Notes: generated by a model not told the origin, from the letters alone. Shown: positions 1-13,400, counted from the stretch's first letter. The stretch is 64,000 nt of DNA from Sinonovacula constricta (GCA_007844125.1 CM017557.1:66686603-66750602); one strand, 5' to 3'. Translations and numbers: made by a program.

Positions 1-195
1 GCCAGGGGCATGGCCATTTTCAATACTGTTTTATGACTTTAATGTAAACTTCTCATAAGAAAAGAAGCCTCTATGTAAAATATACATTCCCCTGGGTGGC
101 CCTTTATCAAGCTGGTTCAAAAATATATATGTCAACAAATATGGCCACCAGGTACATGGCCGTTTATATGTCATCGGGCCAAAACTCTAAGATCA
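1..195 (+). repeat. Partial copy of the bivalve-type TAGCTCACCTGAGC element
   Basis: Resembles the inner part of the element at 10719-11200: shared ATGGCCATTTTC, GGTGGCC, TATCAAG, TTCAAAA and ATGGCCACCA in the same order. The element continues beyond the left edge. Confidence 0.55.
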
Positions 196-286
196 AATTG
201 AAACTGATTGACTGCAATATTCTTTGTGAACTTATCAATTAACAGTGTTATAATTATTCTGTTAAAAATGTCTTGCTTTTACAGTA

Positions 287-604
287 GACCAGACCTGGTA
301 GCACAATTAGTAGTGCGACAGCTCCAGGTACGGGAGGCCCCGGGTTTGATCCGGGGCCACGATATACCAATGTTGTTATAGAAATGGTAGAGGTTTAGCT
401 CCCTTGCTAACATTCAAGCAAATATAAGGGTAGTTCCACGACTGGTTAGCCTGGCGTCAGGATAATGTGACTGGGTGTGGTACCATGCCAGGTGTTCACA
501 GCATGCTATACACATTGAAGGCAGCACTATATCTGCTTCAAGTGGACACTATCTCCAGATAACTGAAATACTGTTGGTGGGACGATAAACCCAATAAATA
601 AACT
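287..604 (+). repeat. SINE-like element, family B
   Basis: One of the fuller copies. The head has a B-box-like GGGTTTGATCC; the body has AGCTCCCTTGCTAAC, GTCAGGATAATGTGACTGGG, TGCCAGGTGTTCACAGCATG and CTTCAAGTGGACA; the end is GTTGGTGGGACGATAAACCC followed by AATAAATAAAC. The same order recurs at 22716, 28298, 33040 and 53816. Confidence 0.75.
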
Positions 605-2650
605 TACACTACTCAGATGAGTCTTAAATCACCATCTTGTGTAGCTGTTAAACAAAATGTTTGATTTTGTTTTTGTCTTCTTCATAATATACATTTCTTG
701 CTTGCACTGGAACTGGAGTTTTATGCTCTTTTTTGTGTTGTTTGGAATCAGTCTGAATTGTCAAAATCATAATTACATGCCATGGATATAATTGTTTGTT
801 AATTTTACTTATTTACTGAATTTCAAGAAGTAAAACAAGCAAGTTTTGAAGATAAATAAGTTAAAAGAAGTAAAAAGAAGTTTGTTGGTTTTGTTCAGTG
901 TATTAAGGCTTGTCCTTTGTCTCAAGGGTTGTGAATGTTGATATTGTCTTTACAAATAGGTGGAAAGACTTTGTTCTCCAATCTGTTACGTTATATACAT
1001 AGCATTGCATCACTCTTTTCTTGGGCGGTACATCAGTGAAATCATGTACAATCTACATGTATATTTAGTGTATGTGATACACGAGGTTAGGCTGAGGATT
1101 GCTAAAATTGGTGTTAGGAAAATGTAATTTAAGGTGCAAAATGTGTCATAGAATGTGTTTATGGTGTATCAGAGTGAAGGTAACTGTTTTAAGGCTTCAA
1201 GTAATGTGCGAACACCAGACTGAATAATAAGTTTGTGTGAGAGTGCTCAAAGGATTGTGGACATGGTGTACTCTCAAACATTGCTGTCCATAAAACATTC
1301 CACACAAAGACATTGATCTCTGTGTGCATTTAATTTTTCTTTTACGTGGATTTTATGAACATTTATTTGTAAAAATAAAATATATACAATTATATATTTT
1401 AATTAAGACATGGAACTATTTTGTTATGTAGGAGCAGAAAATCCCAAAACTTGTCTAGCTGTGAAGTGTCAAAGTAGTGGTGGATAAAATCAAGTGATAT
1501 CACCATCTATGTAATTGGAATGGGCTTCATGTGAATACTTCTGATGGAGGCTGGAATATTGTTTGATATCTCTCAGCTTGCTAGGCACATATTTATATGA
1601 CTGGGAGCTTTATGATCAGGATCTACTCTATTTGTCACAGAGACTCTAGCAATCTGTCAACCAAATGAAGAACAGTTAATATATAAGAGTTTTCCCTTTT
1701 TCTATCACCTTTTATACTATCTTACATGCACATTTACATTTTAAGTGTTATCAGATTGCTGAAGTATCAAATTGATAATATACCAAAAATAAGACCGGTA
1801 TATTCCTATCTTACTGATCACAAATGAAGCAGTCTGAAAGTAAATTAGATTTACAAATAGGAAACAAGATTAGTTAGCTGACCCGTAAATTTAGTGTGAC
1901 ATCCAATTTGATGATGGTAATAACATTCTTAAACTGTACTTTTGACATTTATCTTGTTATTCTCTTCTTGTTATTCTGGTCTTCTCAAAGTTTACTTGAC
2001 ACATTTTTGTAATCCCTTTTCAGCTTGAGTAAACCCGTTTTTAAAATTAGAAAACCACTTTCAGCTTTTCTATGGCATTTTTGTGTTAGACTATTCAAAA
2101 GGCAGCTGAAGAAATTGGGGCACCTCTTGTTCATTTATTTGTATCCTCCAGATAAATTGGTGTCATTTTGGTGATGTTATTATAGGTCAGAATAATGGTA
2201 GTCTGGTTACAGCAGCTGTTTCACCAAAGTTGTGAGGGGATGAACTGTGGTATAGGATGTGAAGTTTATATACTTTTTATCTGTCTAAACCCTTATCATG
2301 CTACCGTTCGTTAATAACCCATACTCATTCTTAGTCATGGTATTTCAGCAGGCAAAATTGCCTGAAAATATTGCTAGAGATTTAGCAGCAAATAGTGTAG
2401 ATCTTAAATGGACCGCTTTCAGTGGGGATCTGGGTCTACATTCTTTGCTTTAGTCTGAACAAGGCATAGTTAGAAAGCTGAGAGTAAAATATCTCTCTTC
2501 ATTGTATACAGTTCATCACTTTATAGTACAAGAGTGAGTTTGCTATTTGGTTGTATTGTAGATGTGATGTATGTTTGGGGAGTTGCAAATGTTGTGCTTG
2601 CTTAAGCGTTAGTATTGTGAACTTTATAATTGAATTTATTTGTATAATCT
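605..2650. other. No gene seen
   Basis: AT-rich sequence upstream of exon 1. A degraded copy of palindromic element D lies around 2375-2470. No open frame, promoter element or RNA gene could be supported. Confidence 0.5.
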
Positions 2651-2654
2651 TATG

Positions 2655-2872
2655 GCCTAGCTGTTTCAGTTGAAGTTATGCAATTCAACAGCCCCTCACT
2701 GCATTGGTTCGAGTCCTAGTTGGGGAGGGAATTATGGGGAGGACTTTCAGCTGACCTGTGGAGTGTCTGTTCTACCTGGACAGTTGTCTGGTGGCGTCTT
2801 CTTCCAGCTTTAGTTACGTCGACATTTACAATGTGACCATAAATTGTGGGATGTAACAAACAAACACATATT
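2655..2872 (+). repeat. SINE C, degraded
   Basis: Contains GGTTCGAGTCC (B box), GCTGACCTGTGGAG, TTCTACCTGGACA and a tail with ATGTAACAAACAAAC, in the same order as the fuller copy at 24115-24355. Confidence 0.6.
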
Positions 2873-3630
2873 ATTTTAGAAGTGTTATGTTTCATTCTCA
2901 GAGAACTGGAGTTTAGGTTCTATCACATACTGTCCACTGAGGATCAGTAAATCAGACATGAATGATATTGTCATGGTACGTTGTTTGGTTGCTTAGGGAT
3001 AAGATGTGATTTAAAACAAGTTTGTGGCATTGTTTCACTTTGAAGGCAGCACCTAAATCTCTATCTTTAACTGTAAGACTGTTTGCGTTATGTTTTGTTT
3101 CTCAGAAAACCGGCCATAAAGTTCATAAGTTTATGTCTTTCTTTGCTATTTTGCAGTTTCAATTTTGTCATTGAAATATGATAATATCTGTAAAAATCAA
3201 TTTTGAAAGCTGGTTTAAAAGTCAGGTTCCAAGTGAAATATTTAAGCAAACACCTAACAAATTTATTTATATTTCTCAAGTGTTCATATAATTGTGTCTT
3301 ATTTAATAAAAGGATGAACAGCAAGGAAGGACTCATTGATTTGTGATAATTGACATAGTAAAAGGTGATATTGATGAATGTTATGCAATTTTATAAGGGA
3401 GGATGAGAACGTTCTTGAGAATTGTTAAATATTAATCCTACAGAAACTCAGATTGATTTGTGAACTTGTAAACTAAAAAACTCAAGAAAAAATTTATCTG
3501 AGCAATTCTTACTTTATTTATTGGAACACATATACCTCTCTCCGATGTTACGACAGAAAAACGATGTTGAAAAAATGTGTAAAAGAGTGTAATTTTGTGT
3601 TAGGAACATCGTGCTTGTTAGTCTGACCTT

Positions 3631-3825
3631 ATGGTATCTGGTCATGTGTTGCCTAGGATGACCATGTTTAACAAGGACCTGGTCGTTAATAAAGCGCTGG
3701 ACTTGATCGGCAAGCTCCAGCATAAGTATGGATTTAAACCCAAGTTCTACAGGGTCACCCCTAAATTCTCACCCGAAACTGAGGAATTACCCACAATCCT
3801 CGAGGGGGTCATCTACAACGCTCTG
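3631..3825 (+). CDS. CEP170: CEP170-like gene, exon 1 (N-terminal extension)
   Basis: Likely first coding exon of the FHA-domain gene. The frame is open from ATG 3631, with an in-frame TAG just upstream at 3619, and runs to a strong donor CTG|gtacgt after 3825 in phase 0. That matches the phase-0 start of exon 2. Three in-frame ATGs compete: 3631, 3658 (A at -3) and 3664 (ACC before ATG, the best context). A TAG at 3654-3656 could also be a splice acceptor, giving an exon from 3657. From 3658 the exon encodes 56 residues, basic and aromatic in the middle (HKYGFKPKFYRV) and ending GVIYNAL. The vertebrate CEP170 proteins I know start only a few residues before the FHA domain, so this would be an extension. 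I recognise no domain in it. Codon-like composition and higher GC than the surroundings support coding. Membership of the same gene is inferred from strand, phase and order. Confidence 0.6.
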
Positions 3826-5059
3826 GTACGTAGACTGTTTTAGATATTTTTTATAAATGACATACATACACAATGATTAAAATCATGTATATATGATGTG
3901 ATAATATGGGCAGCATATTTATCCATGTTTTTATATAAGTCTAAATTGAACAAAGGCGGGTTGATGTGCATCTAGCCCTAGGCTCAAACCCTGAACTTCC
4001 ACTGGCAAGGTGTATGTTATATTGACTGAACTTAGCCTGTTTTATTATTATAGGGTAATCTTTTTTTCTGTCTGGATAGAGTTTTTACGAAGGCAAATGA
4101 TAAAATCAAGTAAATATTTGATATGGTAAGCATGTAAATTGTTGTCATCTTTAAAAACAAAAAACAAACAGTTTTTTTTTTTAATTTTAATTAGGTCTCA
4201 GGAGTTCAAGCTATATTTTTGGACTAGTTTGTCTCAATGTTAAGACTATCTGACATGAACAATTTTTTGCTTTGAGTAAATGATTCTAGAATTTTGAGCT
4301 TTCATACTTTAACTTGCAGTAATAAAGATATTTCAACATAAATTGCAGGACTAATGATATTTCAACATAAATTAAGGCATAAAATTAAGGCTTACAATTT
4401 ACAAAGAATACTATTTTAGTAACAAATTTGTAAAAAGAGAAATACTCCTTGCAGGAACAAATTATTAACAATGTTTTGGGGTTTTTTTATGTTGAAAGTA
4501 TATATGACCTCGGCAGGTTAGTTATTTCATTGCTAATTAAGGCAAATTAATACCTTAAAGGAGTACTTTAAAGGAAAATTTAAGTATTGTATTATGAATC
4601 ACATACTGCAACATATGCCACATCAGCTTGTTGAAAAAATCTCCTTGAAGTATCTTTAAGACATAATAAGACTTCTTGATTATATAATTCCACTTAAAGA
4701 ATTATGCTGGTAAACAAAGCTATTTATTTAAGTGATAATCATATCATTTTGAAAAATTGCTGTAATGACCAACAAACTATCTGGATGATGATTTAACATG
4801 ATCTGGTATTTAATCAAAGCGCTGTTTTGACATTGTGTGTGCTTAATGCTGTAAGCGATTAAAGATATGCAAATAATGTACTGTGTTCAAAATAAACTGC
4901 ATAGCAGATCTTCCATCTCAGTCAGTCACATGTTTATGTTCACTATATATAAGCTCTGCTGGGAGAGCCTCTTTATTATAAAATTATTTTTTTTTACATC
5001 TCCATGACAGGATTAGAAATTTAATGCTTTTCTTAAATGACGTTATCTAATGTATGTTT

Positions 5060-5350
5060 GGTTGCTGGTATTTTGATTGAATGCTGCCACCAGTGACAGC
5101 CTAATCAAAGTATGTTTGCTTGTTGGATATATAATCCCCTGGATCACTTGTTGAATTGTCCGGAGAGGGTGATCACTAAAAGCAGATATAGTGCTGCTTT
5201 CATCGAATATAGCATGCCAAGAACCCCTGGCATAAAAATACATCATACCCAAGGCACATTATCCCAATACCAAGCTAACCAGTAAAACTATAATTATAAT
5301 TGCATGGGTGCTAGCAAAGGAGCAGTACCATTTCCATTTTTAATGACTTT
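5060..5350 (-). repeat. SINE B, degraded
   Basis: Reverse-strand copy: CAGATATAGTGCTGCTTTCA, TATAGCATGCCAAGAACCCC and CACATTATCCC are the complement of the family B core. Confidence 0.6.
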
Positions 5351-6013
5351 GGTGTGCAGTGCTGCTCAGGCTTGAATTGTGGACTTACATGAAGGCGTTG
5401 CTCTATTTGTGCTTACAGGTCCGGTCATCAAACTATACAATATATTTCAGTATAAATAACATCTCAAATTGTTTTTATCCAAAATTAGCTATAAATCATG
5501 ATTCAAGCACATTTGAATTGAGTTTAGTCTACATTTATTTTGCTGAATTAATTTTATATTTAAGTACATGGTCAACATTAGTTGTCAGAATTAATCCACA
5601 ATGGCCCATTTTAACTCTTTGCCTGCTATTTGGGTATTTATGAGGGTTAGGCAAATAGTTTAGATCCAGATCAGACTGTTCCCTGATTGGCTGTCTGATC
5701 AGTATTTGCACTATTTCCTGCTCACTCTGTTTATAAGTATTTCAGCCCTGACATGTAACATATATAATATTAAAGAAAACAATCCTGAGAATTTATTCAT
5801 TTTTAACACAATGTAGCAAGCTTAGGGTGAAAAAGTTTTTGAAATAACCAACGAGGTTGATTTTGGTTGTAAAATGTGCGAATTACATTTTACCTATTAC
5901 TGCTGTCAATAACACAATCATTTAACTCTTGGTCTTCTTAGTACAAATTGATCAAGTGCAGGCATATAGTATAGACCCAGATCAGTCAGCATCCACAGGG
6001 GGTTGTCTTATCC

Positions 6014-6256
6014 ACAGGCGGATCCAGAAAATTTCGATTGGGGGGATGAATCAAGATCCATTAAACTTTATTCCAGTAAATACTAGATATATATATACAC
6101 AGTAAGGAACCCATGGACCTTAGCAGTCAACAGACAATTTACTTTTTAAGATTAGTGTTTTTAAGATAATATGTGTTTTCACAACTATACTCTTTTACCT
6201 GGTTGGTGGGGGAAAGGATGCATCCTCCATCCTCCCAGCCCCGGATCCATCCCTGG
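6014..6256. mobile_element. Short inverted-repeat element (MITE-like)
   Basis: Starts CACAGGCGGATCCAG and ends CCGGATCCATCCCTG, imperfect inverted repeats about 240 bp apart with AT-rich, non-coding DNA between. GGCGGATCCAG-type termini are common on short non-autonomous DNA elements of invertebrates. No clean target duplication was identified. Confidence 0.5.
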
Positions 6257-6334
6257 TTATTCACAAAATAAAGCATAATTTGGGTTTAACACATGCAATA
6301 TTGCTACCATGAGCTAATACTGGAGTTGCATGCA

Positions 6335-6673
6335 TCTTACTCTCTCTCTCCCCTCCTCTCTCTTCTCTCTCTCTGGCTCTCTCCGGACCCGCAAGGGGAC
6401 TGAGCGCTCTCCGGAAGGAGGTATTAAAGCAGAGGCAAGAGGCTCTCACGACGTCTTTGGTAGCTAGATCCCGAAGGGAGAGAAGCGGAGAGGTGCTACT
6501 GCAGCCGTCCCAACTGCACCGAGGACTCTCGAGATCCAATGAAGCTCTCTCTTTTCGTTATCCGCGCCTCTTCTTTTCTCTCTCTTCCTCTATCTCTCCT
6601 CTCGTGATCCGAATATTTACTCTCTCTTCTCCTTTCTCTCCAGTTTCTATACTCTCTTCACTCTCTCTCTCTT

Positions 6674-6715
<42 letters not shown>

Positions 6716-6716
6716 G
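6335..6716. repeat. CT-rich block with a GC- and CpG-rich centre
   Basis: Two (CT)n-rich flanks (about 6338-6385 and 6565-6716) enclose a mixed segment at 6385-6545 with many CpGs (CTCCGGACCCGC, GAGCGCTCTCCGG, CACGACGTC, GAAGCGGAG). It is clearly richer in GC than its surroundings. Open frames on both strands here are low-complexity and not convincing as coding. Confidence 0.6.
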
Positions 6717-7096
6717 CTGACTTCTAATCATAAAGAACATGTGAGCAGCTTTGCTAAGGTATGACAGATGTTGTGTCTTGTCCACTGGTTGTAGGGGTAA
6801 ACCCTGCATGTGATTATTAATAATAAGGCACACTACTGCTCAGCACCTTCCTGTCACTTAAGGGCAGATGCTGCAAGTGATATAATTAATACTGACCCCT
6901 TGGACACAGAAGCTGTCATTGTTCCTCACCTGCATAACCTTTTGACCTTGTTTGATGCTGCAATAATAAAATCATTAAGTTCTGCTAATAATTTTGTTCA
7001 TAGGTAGCAAACTGCTTGCACTTTGCTATTTGTTAAAGGCTGAAAATCAGTTAATGACCTACATTGTTTATGCAATTTTAAGTCCCCAAAATACAA

Positions 7097-7245
7097 ACTA
7101 GTCCAGGTGGCACAGTAGGGAAGAACCCTGTCTGCAGGTTCTGGAGGCCTTGAATTTAATCCTAAGCTATGACTTGTCATGCTTCCTTGCTTGCGCTTGG
7201 CTTATAAGAGTAAGTCCTGTACTGGTTGGTTTGGCTTAAAGATCA
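7097..7245 (+). repeat. SINE B, 5' part, degraded
   Basis: Contains a head like GTCCAGGTGGCACAGTAGG, then GGAGGCC, CTTCCTTGCT and TACTGGTTGG. The matching 3' part is at about 7465-7580, separated by unrelated sequence. Confidence 0.5.
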
Positions 7246-7827
7246 ATTTAATAGACACATTTATGGGGTTATATAGGCAATGTCCATCTAGTTTTGGTTG
7301 ATAAAGATCCTCATTGCATTGCAGGTCAGCTGCAAGTCTGAACATAAAAGTTTTCGCCCTGCTGATACTTAAGCCCCCATGGTGAGGGGGCTGAGGAGTT
7401 TTAAGGTATGGCTAGCTACTGCTGTGGGCATCAGATGCTCTAGGTGACACAGTGTTATGATTATCAAACTGGGTTTTGGTATGTTGACATCATGCTATCA
7501 CTGCCAAGGAAGCACCATATCTGCTTTTAGTGACCACATTCTCATTTTGACTGTAAGAATAGTTGATGAGACAATTACCACACAAACTAAAACAATGTTT
7601 AAACAAAAACCTTTAGCCTGCTTAGCATAAATTAACATGCTTCGGCAAATAGTGTAAATACAGATCAGCCAGCATCTTTGGGAACTGTCATATCAGTTCT
7701 TTCTACTCCTTTCTTCCAAAATCTTTATCAGTATATATTGTTACCTATGCATGAACTTATCAGCTGAGAAGCAAGATTTTTTTGTTTCAAATGTAACATG
7801 ATACAAAATAAATAAAACCCATGTAGC

Positions 7828-8105
7828 GGGTGCCAGTGGGCGAGCATTTGGAGCTGCTAATTCGTAATTTTTTAATCACATGATTATGGGTTTGAGTCCC
7901 AGTTTAGGCGAAAACTTTAATGTGGGGAGGTTTTTCAGCTAACCTGCAGTGAGGTGGTGCTTCTACAAAGACATAAATCTGTGGTGGTTCTACTAAGACA
8001 TAAATCTGTGGTGGTTCTACTAAGACATAAATCTGGGGTCTTCCTCCACTAGTGATTAACTTCATATGGCCAGTATGTGTCGGTGTGAACAAAAAGTAAA
8101 ACAAA
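7828..8105 (+). repeat. SINE C with an internal 27-bp triplication
   Basis: Has the family C head and tail. The segment TTCTACTAAGACATAAATCT is present three times at 27-bp spacing (starts 7961, 7988 and 8015). Other copies have it once. Confidence 0.6.
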
Positions 8106-8564
8106 ACAAAAGTCCATGTGTTCTGTAAGCAATGAGAATGTAGAAAAACCATCATGTGGTCAGTGGTGACTTATCATCTACCTGGTGTGCCTCATTATCT
8201 CACTTGTGACAGGTGTATGTCTAAACATTCCGTAATTATGTGAACAGCCTGGCTACATGCATGTCAGCTGTGGTAACAAGTGCATATGTGGGGTAGATGA
8301 GCATCTTTAATAATGTTACCATCAAAATGCTGTTGTAATGATATATTATGGTACCAAGTGCATATGTTGTACAGTTTGTCTATGGACATTAATCATCAGC
8401 TAAAGATAAAGTGAAGATAATTGATAAAGTTATCCAGTGAAATGTTTATTAGGATGTTCTTATCCATATACATTTATTAATAACCTACACTAAATTACTT
8501 ACTAACAATTTCATTCTTGATTTTGATTTTTAAATACACTGCCATGACCAATTATGATCGTTAT

Positions 8565-8700
8565 AGCAACATCCAGCTATTTGGTTGAGGAAGACCCCAG
8601 ACAAATGTCCGGGTAGATCCACTGGTGCAGTACAAGTCAGCTGAAAGATCTTCCCATATTAAGTCCTCTTCCCAGAACAGGACTCGAACTCATCTGATGG
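8565..8700 (-). repeat. SINE C fragment
   Basis: Reverse complement of the family C middle: GAGGAAGACCCCAGACAAATG, then GGTAGATCCACTGGTGCAG and GTCAGCTGAAAGATC. Confidence 0.55.
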
Positions 8701-8741
8701 CTATACATAGTTAACAAAGATGTTGGCAAAGACTTGGCTGC

Positions 8742-9093
8742 AAATAGTTAAAAGTGGTATCCGACAGTTTGCCTACATCTTGTATATATGTAATAATATC
8801 AGTAAATAAGTATGATTGGGATTCCTGCTAAAATAGAAATCAACATGGCAGCTGATGACGTGGATGAACTAAAACATTAGTGGTCACATGGTTTTCTTAG
8901 TTTGTGCAACGTGGCTCAGATAGGAAATACATGTTTGTAATGACGATTGTGGCATTGTGATTCACTTTGCCGACAGGTGTAGGACACCAATAAACAGGAT
9001 TTTACAGGATCTGTTCATATAACAGTGGTTTACTAAGATATATAAAAAATGTTTTTGGTCTAAACTCTCCGATACCACCTTCAAGATCCTGAT
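8742..9093. mobile_element. TTAA-flanked MITE, copy 1
   Basis: Left end AAGTGGTATCCGACAGTTTG preceded by TTAA; right end AAACTCTCCGATACCACCT followed by TCAA. Internal sequence (TCACATGGTTTTCTTAG, CGACAGGTGTAGGACACCAA, GGTTTACTAAGAT) matches copy 4 at 61180. No transposase. Confidence 0.65.
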
Positions 9094-10718
9094 TAGACAG
9101 ACACATCTTAGCAGGCGCTGGATGATTTGGATTTTCAATTTTCCCTTAGCTTGATATATATATGTGCTAATCAAACTCAGAATCATAATTATATGTAAAG
9201 GGAGAGGTTTGCAAGTTAGACTGAAAATCGTTTGGGAGGAAGACCCTAGACAAATGTATTTGGTAAAAACCATTGCACTGGGATCTTTTAAATGTGCAGT
9301 ATGCAAGTGTTATCTCCCCTAAACTAGTCTGAACAGTTCTAATGGAGTTATCTGCTCTTTGTTCCTTTCATTGCATTGAAATGGTAAATTCTCTTCATCC
9401 TTTATACTATACAATGCTGCAGAAATCACTGCTCAAATTTTACATGAGCGGAAATTGCACCATGCTATTAGTTAGTTTGAATACTACAATTTGGTGTTAA
9501 TTGTTACAAATGTAATCATACTCAAAATGAAACATAGCATATATTTTTACTTTTATCATTTCTCTAACTTCCTACTATCATTGAAACAAAACTACTGAGA
9601 CACAAACCTAACCACAGTGAGAAAAAGGTAAAAAGAAAAAGTTTGGCTAGATTTCAGCCCAGCTTTTATTTTTGATTGCAGTTGTTTCTGGGTACTACAA
9701 AAGGGCAAAGGTACATATATAGCTTCTAATTGCTGCATGGAATTTGCTCTGTCCAGATCTCTGGAGGGATGGGGGTGGGAAGTCAGAGCTGTGGAGATTT
9801 GTCTCTGTGAGAGCTTGGAATCAATGGTTACCCCTCCCACTGCTGCTCTAGGCATTGATCTGGTATTGAACCTTCCATGAATGAGTCATTCCAACTCTCA
9901 GAGATGTAGTGCCTCAAGTAATGGCAGCCTAGCTGTTATACTAACCATCTGTGCTGGATATATAACACCATTCACATACTAAACATTTAACTAGTGATAA
10001 TAGATATGGTAAGTGTTTTTTTTTTTATTTTTAATTTGTGATGCATTTTGTGTAATTGGCAATCTTAGATAATATGCATATGTGTATGGAGGGGTTACAG
10101 TTTGCATATTTTGATGCTAAATTCCAGATTTGTTTGTCTTGAAGCATACTGAAAGGATATTAGAAGCATATTGGATGCATGTAGTTAATTTTCACTTCAT
10201 TCATACTTTAATGCCATTCGGCAACTGTATAATTTAAATATTGCCAATTAGGGAAACTGTTCAAATGTAACAGGACTCTGGTTGTGTATGATAGGAAGTT
10301 AATTGTTTATCATTTGGTATGCATTTATCATTAGGTATGCATACACTTGCTGGTAGGTTACCCATTATTGAATATGTTTGACATATTGGAGCAACTAGTT
10401 GTAGCGTTATACAAATTGTCAGGCCCCCATATAGTTGGGTCAATGTCAGTTATGTTAATAGTTTGAAATAAAAAAAAGTATAACATGCAAGCCAGTTATT
10501 CCTGGTGTTCAGGAGAGGCTACTCACTAGAATATTGTGTTATTGATTTCTACAGAATGATAGCAATTGAACAAACTTTATTGGTTAGTTGTTTGCTCTTG
10601 GTTTGTTGTTATAGTTTTTCAGTATTATTTTGTTGGTGTTACTCTACAACGTCACTTGTATTTATAGGTTGTCAATGATTTGGATAGCTATGTCTTTCTA
10701 GTTAATCAATAGATTTTA

Positions 10719-11205
10719 GCTCACCTGAGCTCAGGGTGAGCTATTGTCCAGTGTCCGGTGTCATGCATCCGTCAACATTTTTAAACGGTATCTCCTTTGA
10801 AACTGCTGGACCAAATTCACAAACAATATGGCCATTTTCTATATAAAGTTGTATATGAAATCTTAAAAAACCTTCTTGTCAGAAACTGCAAGAGCAAGAG
10901 ACTTGATATTTGGTATACATGTTCTTTGGGTGGTCCTGTATCAAGATTGTTCAAAACATATTGATCTGTCAAATAACATGGCCACCAAGGGCGTTGCCAT
11001 TTTCCCTATATGGCTGTATTGGAAAACTTTGATAATTTTTTTGCCAGAAACCACATGAGCTAAAGCTTTAATATTCACTTTTAATATTCCTTTGGTGGTC
11101 TTTTATCAAAATTGTTCAAAGCATTCTTATCCATCAAAAAGCAATCCCAACAGGGCTAAATGTCTATGGCACTCAGGTGAACGACATAGGGACATCATGG
11201 CCTTC
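10719..11205. mobile_element. Bivalve-type TAGCTCACCTGAGC interspersed element
   Basis: Begins TAGCTCACCTGAGCTCAGG and ends near ACTCAGGTGAACGACATAGG, giving short inverted ends. The interior repeats themes such as ATGGCCATTTTC, TTTGGGTGGTC and TATCAAGATTGTTCAAA. I associate this family with mollusc genomes, from general knowledge and not a search. Non-coding. Confidence 0.6.
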
Positions 11206-13151
11206 CTGTTTGGTGGTACTGACTCTTAAATGTCTACAGTATTTACAGCTTGTCAATAATTTAGTAGACAGTGTTTTTATGATTAATCAAAATTTTACAA
11301 TATTGAGTTGAGTGAATACGTGTCATGTAGGAATTCCTGGCAGTTCCTTTTTGAATCAATAAACTGTGATTTGGTATGTTAATATATTTACTAGAGAAAC
11401 TTGCAGCATTTAAAGGTCACAGTATTTTTGATTTGCACAATTATATACTATTACTTGCCAAATTGAAGTAATACATAATGAAAATTTAAAATATAAAAAA
11501 TGGGTGAACACACAAGATTAATAAATGCATGTATACCTTAATGAAAAACAAAACAACACATGGTAACAAAATCCATTACCTAATTTATTTGACTTTACTT
11601 CATTATGGTGTACAATCAAATGTTCTATTAATTACTCAATTATTTATGGTCAAGTCCAGAAACAGTTTTTGTAGTATTTGATAAACATGGTAGTGGCTGA
11701 ATGTATAAAAAATCTGAACTACATTCAAATACATAACCTTCAATCAGTCTTGCAATTTTTACTCTACTTTTTTGGCTACAGTATAATTCTTGAACTGTAT
11801 CATTCTGCAGCTATTACTAAACTATTTTTAGGCACAAATTCATAAGCATTGCAAAGATAGTGCCTAGGACAATATAAAGTCATTGAGTGCAAAGGTGAAA
11901 ATGCTGTTCCAGATTTGGGATGTTGTTTTATTATACTACACATGTTTTTGTTATTTTTTTAATAGAATATACCATCAATTTTAATTTACTTAAAGAACAT
12001 TTATCATGTTGCTGCAAGATAAATAGAATGATGTGATTCTTTTATATAAATAAAACAGATTTTTTTTTAGAACTTTGAAATTTTGTTACAACAATTCAAT
12101 AACAAAGTGACATTTTTGACAATCAAAAATACTTGAAAGAATATTAATTATGTTTTATAATGAGGTGTCAGCTTTGCAGAAGTGCAGTTAAGTGACTGGC
12201 TGACAAAATCAATACATTCCAGGCATGTTTCCAATGTGAACAATATTGTGAACCAGTGCGCTCTTATAAATCTATGGCAACAGATGGAGGGGCTTTCCAG
12301 TGACACACACATGTGTCATTTGTAAGAATATGTAATGTGTCAAAACAGAACTATTCGAGATTGAACATAAGCAATCAACGTCTTGTTGTGATCAGATTGA
12401 TGGCTGCCGTCTGGAAATAATTATTGTATTTAGTGTTTTCATTCTGGAAATTTTGTATCATTCGATGTAAAATTATTTTATTAAAGAATTTCGCATTTTG
12501 CATTGTATGACACATTGTTAATATGAAAAGTCAATTATAAAGACAGTTTTTTGAAAAGGGTTCATAAAAAATCAAGTTTTGAAAGTTTAACTTCAAAAAC
12601 AGACTACTGTTAATAGATTTTTGAATATTAATGAGCAAATTAAAAAATCTATTTAGTGTTTTAAAAAGTGATTGGCATGGCATGTGCAGTTGAAAAGTTA
12701 CATACTACACTAAGTATAAGACTACTGGTATTGGTATTACTATTACTTTTACCACTCAAAGACAATAAATAAAACATTTTAAAGAAATATTTGTAAGTTT
12801 GTTTTTTTAAGGAATATTGTCTGTACGTTACTGACAATAAAAGGAAGTTTTAAGATAATGTATATATGTATTAATTCAATAAACAATTTTACATTGATCT
12901 AATACTACTGGAATATTTATACTACTGGAATATCTATCTCTTTATAAACAAAATTATAAACGGAGTATTAAATTGTACATGACTATGCGTTACTCAGGCA
13001 CTAATGTGTACACAATGATTGGGCTGGATTTGTTAGTGAAAGCCAGGATACAAACCCTGGTACTATCACAGGAGGCTCAGAAGGTAAAAATGGCTGATTG
13101 AACAAAAACAATTTATTTTGATATTTTTTTTTTTTAAATTTAATTTATAAT

Positions 13152-13400
13152 TATATTCTTCTTCTTCTTCTTCTTCTTATTATTATTATTAAATTTTGTT
13201 ATTATTACATGTATTGTAATTATTATTATCATTATTTGTTTTTGGTTGTAAAGTAGTAGTAGTAGTAGTTAGTAGTAGTAGTAGTAGTAGAAGTAGTTCT
13301 TGTTGTTATAGTAGTAGTAGTATAGCAGCAGCAGCAGCAGTAGTAGAACTATATTATTATTATTTATATTATGTTATTATTGATGATTGATTTGTTGATT
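13152..13400. repeat. Trinucleotide microsatellite cluster
   Basis: Successive runs of CTT, TTA, TAG and GCA triplets, with short interruptions. Confidence 0.85.

Noticed and set aside
6261..6720. Overlapping open frames rich in Ser, Leu, Arg and Glu
   Set aside because: Translation of the CT-rich block, low-complexity on both strands.
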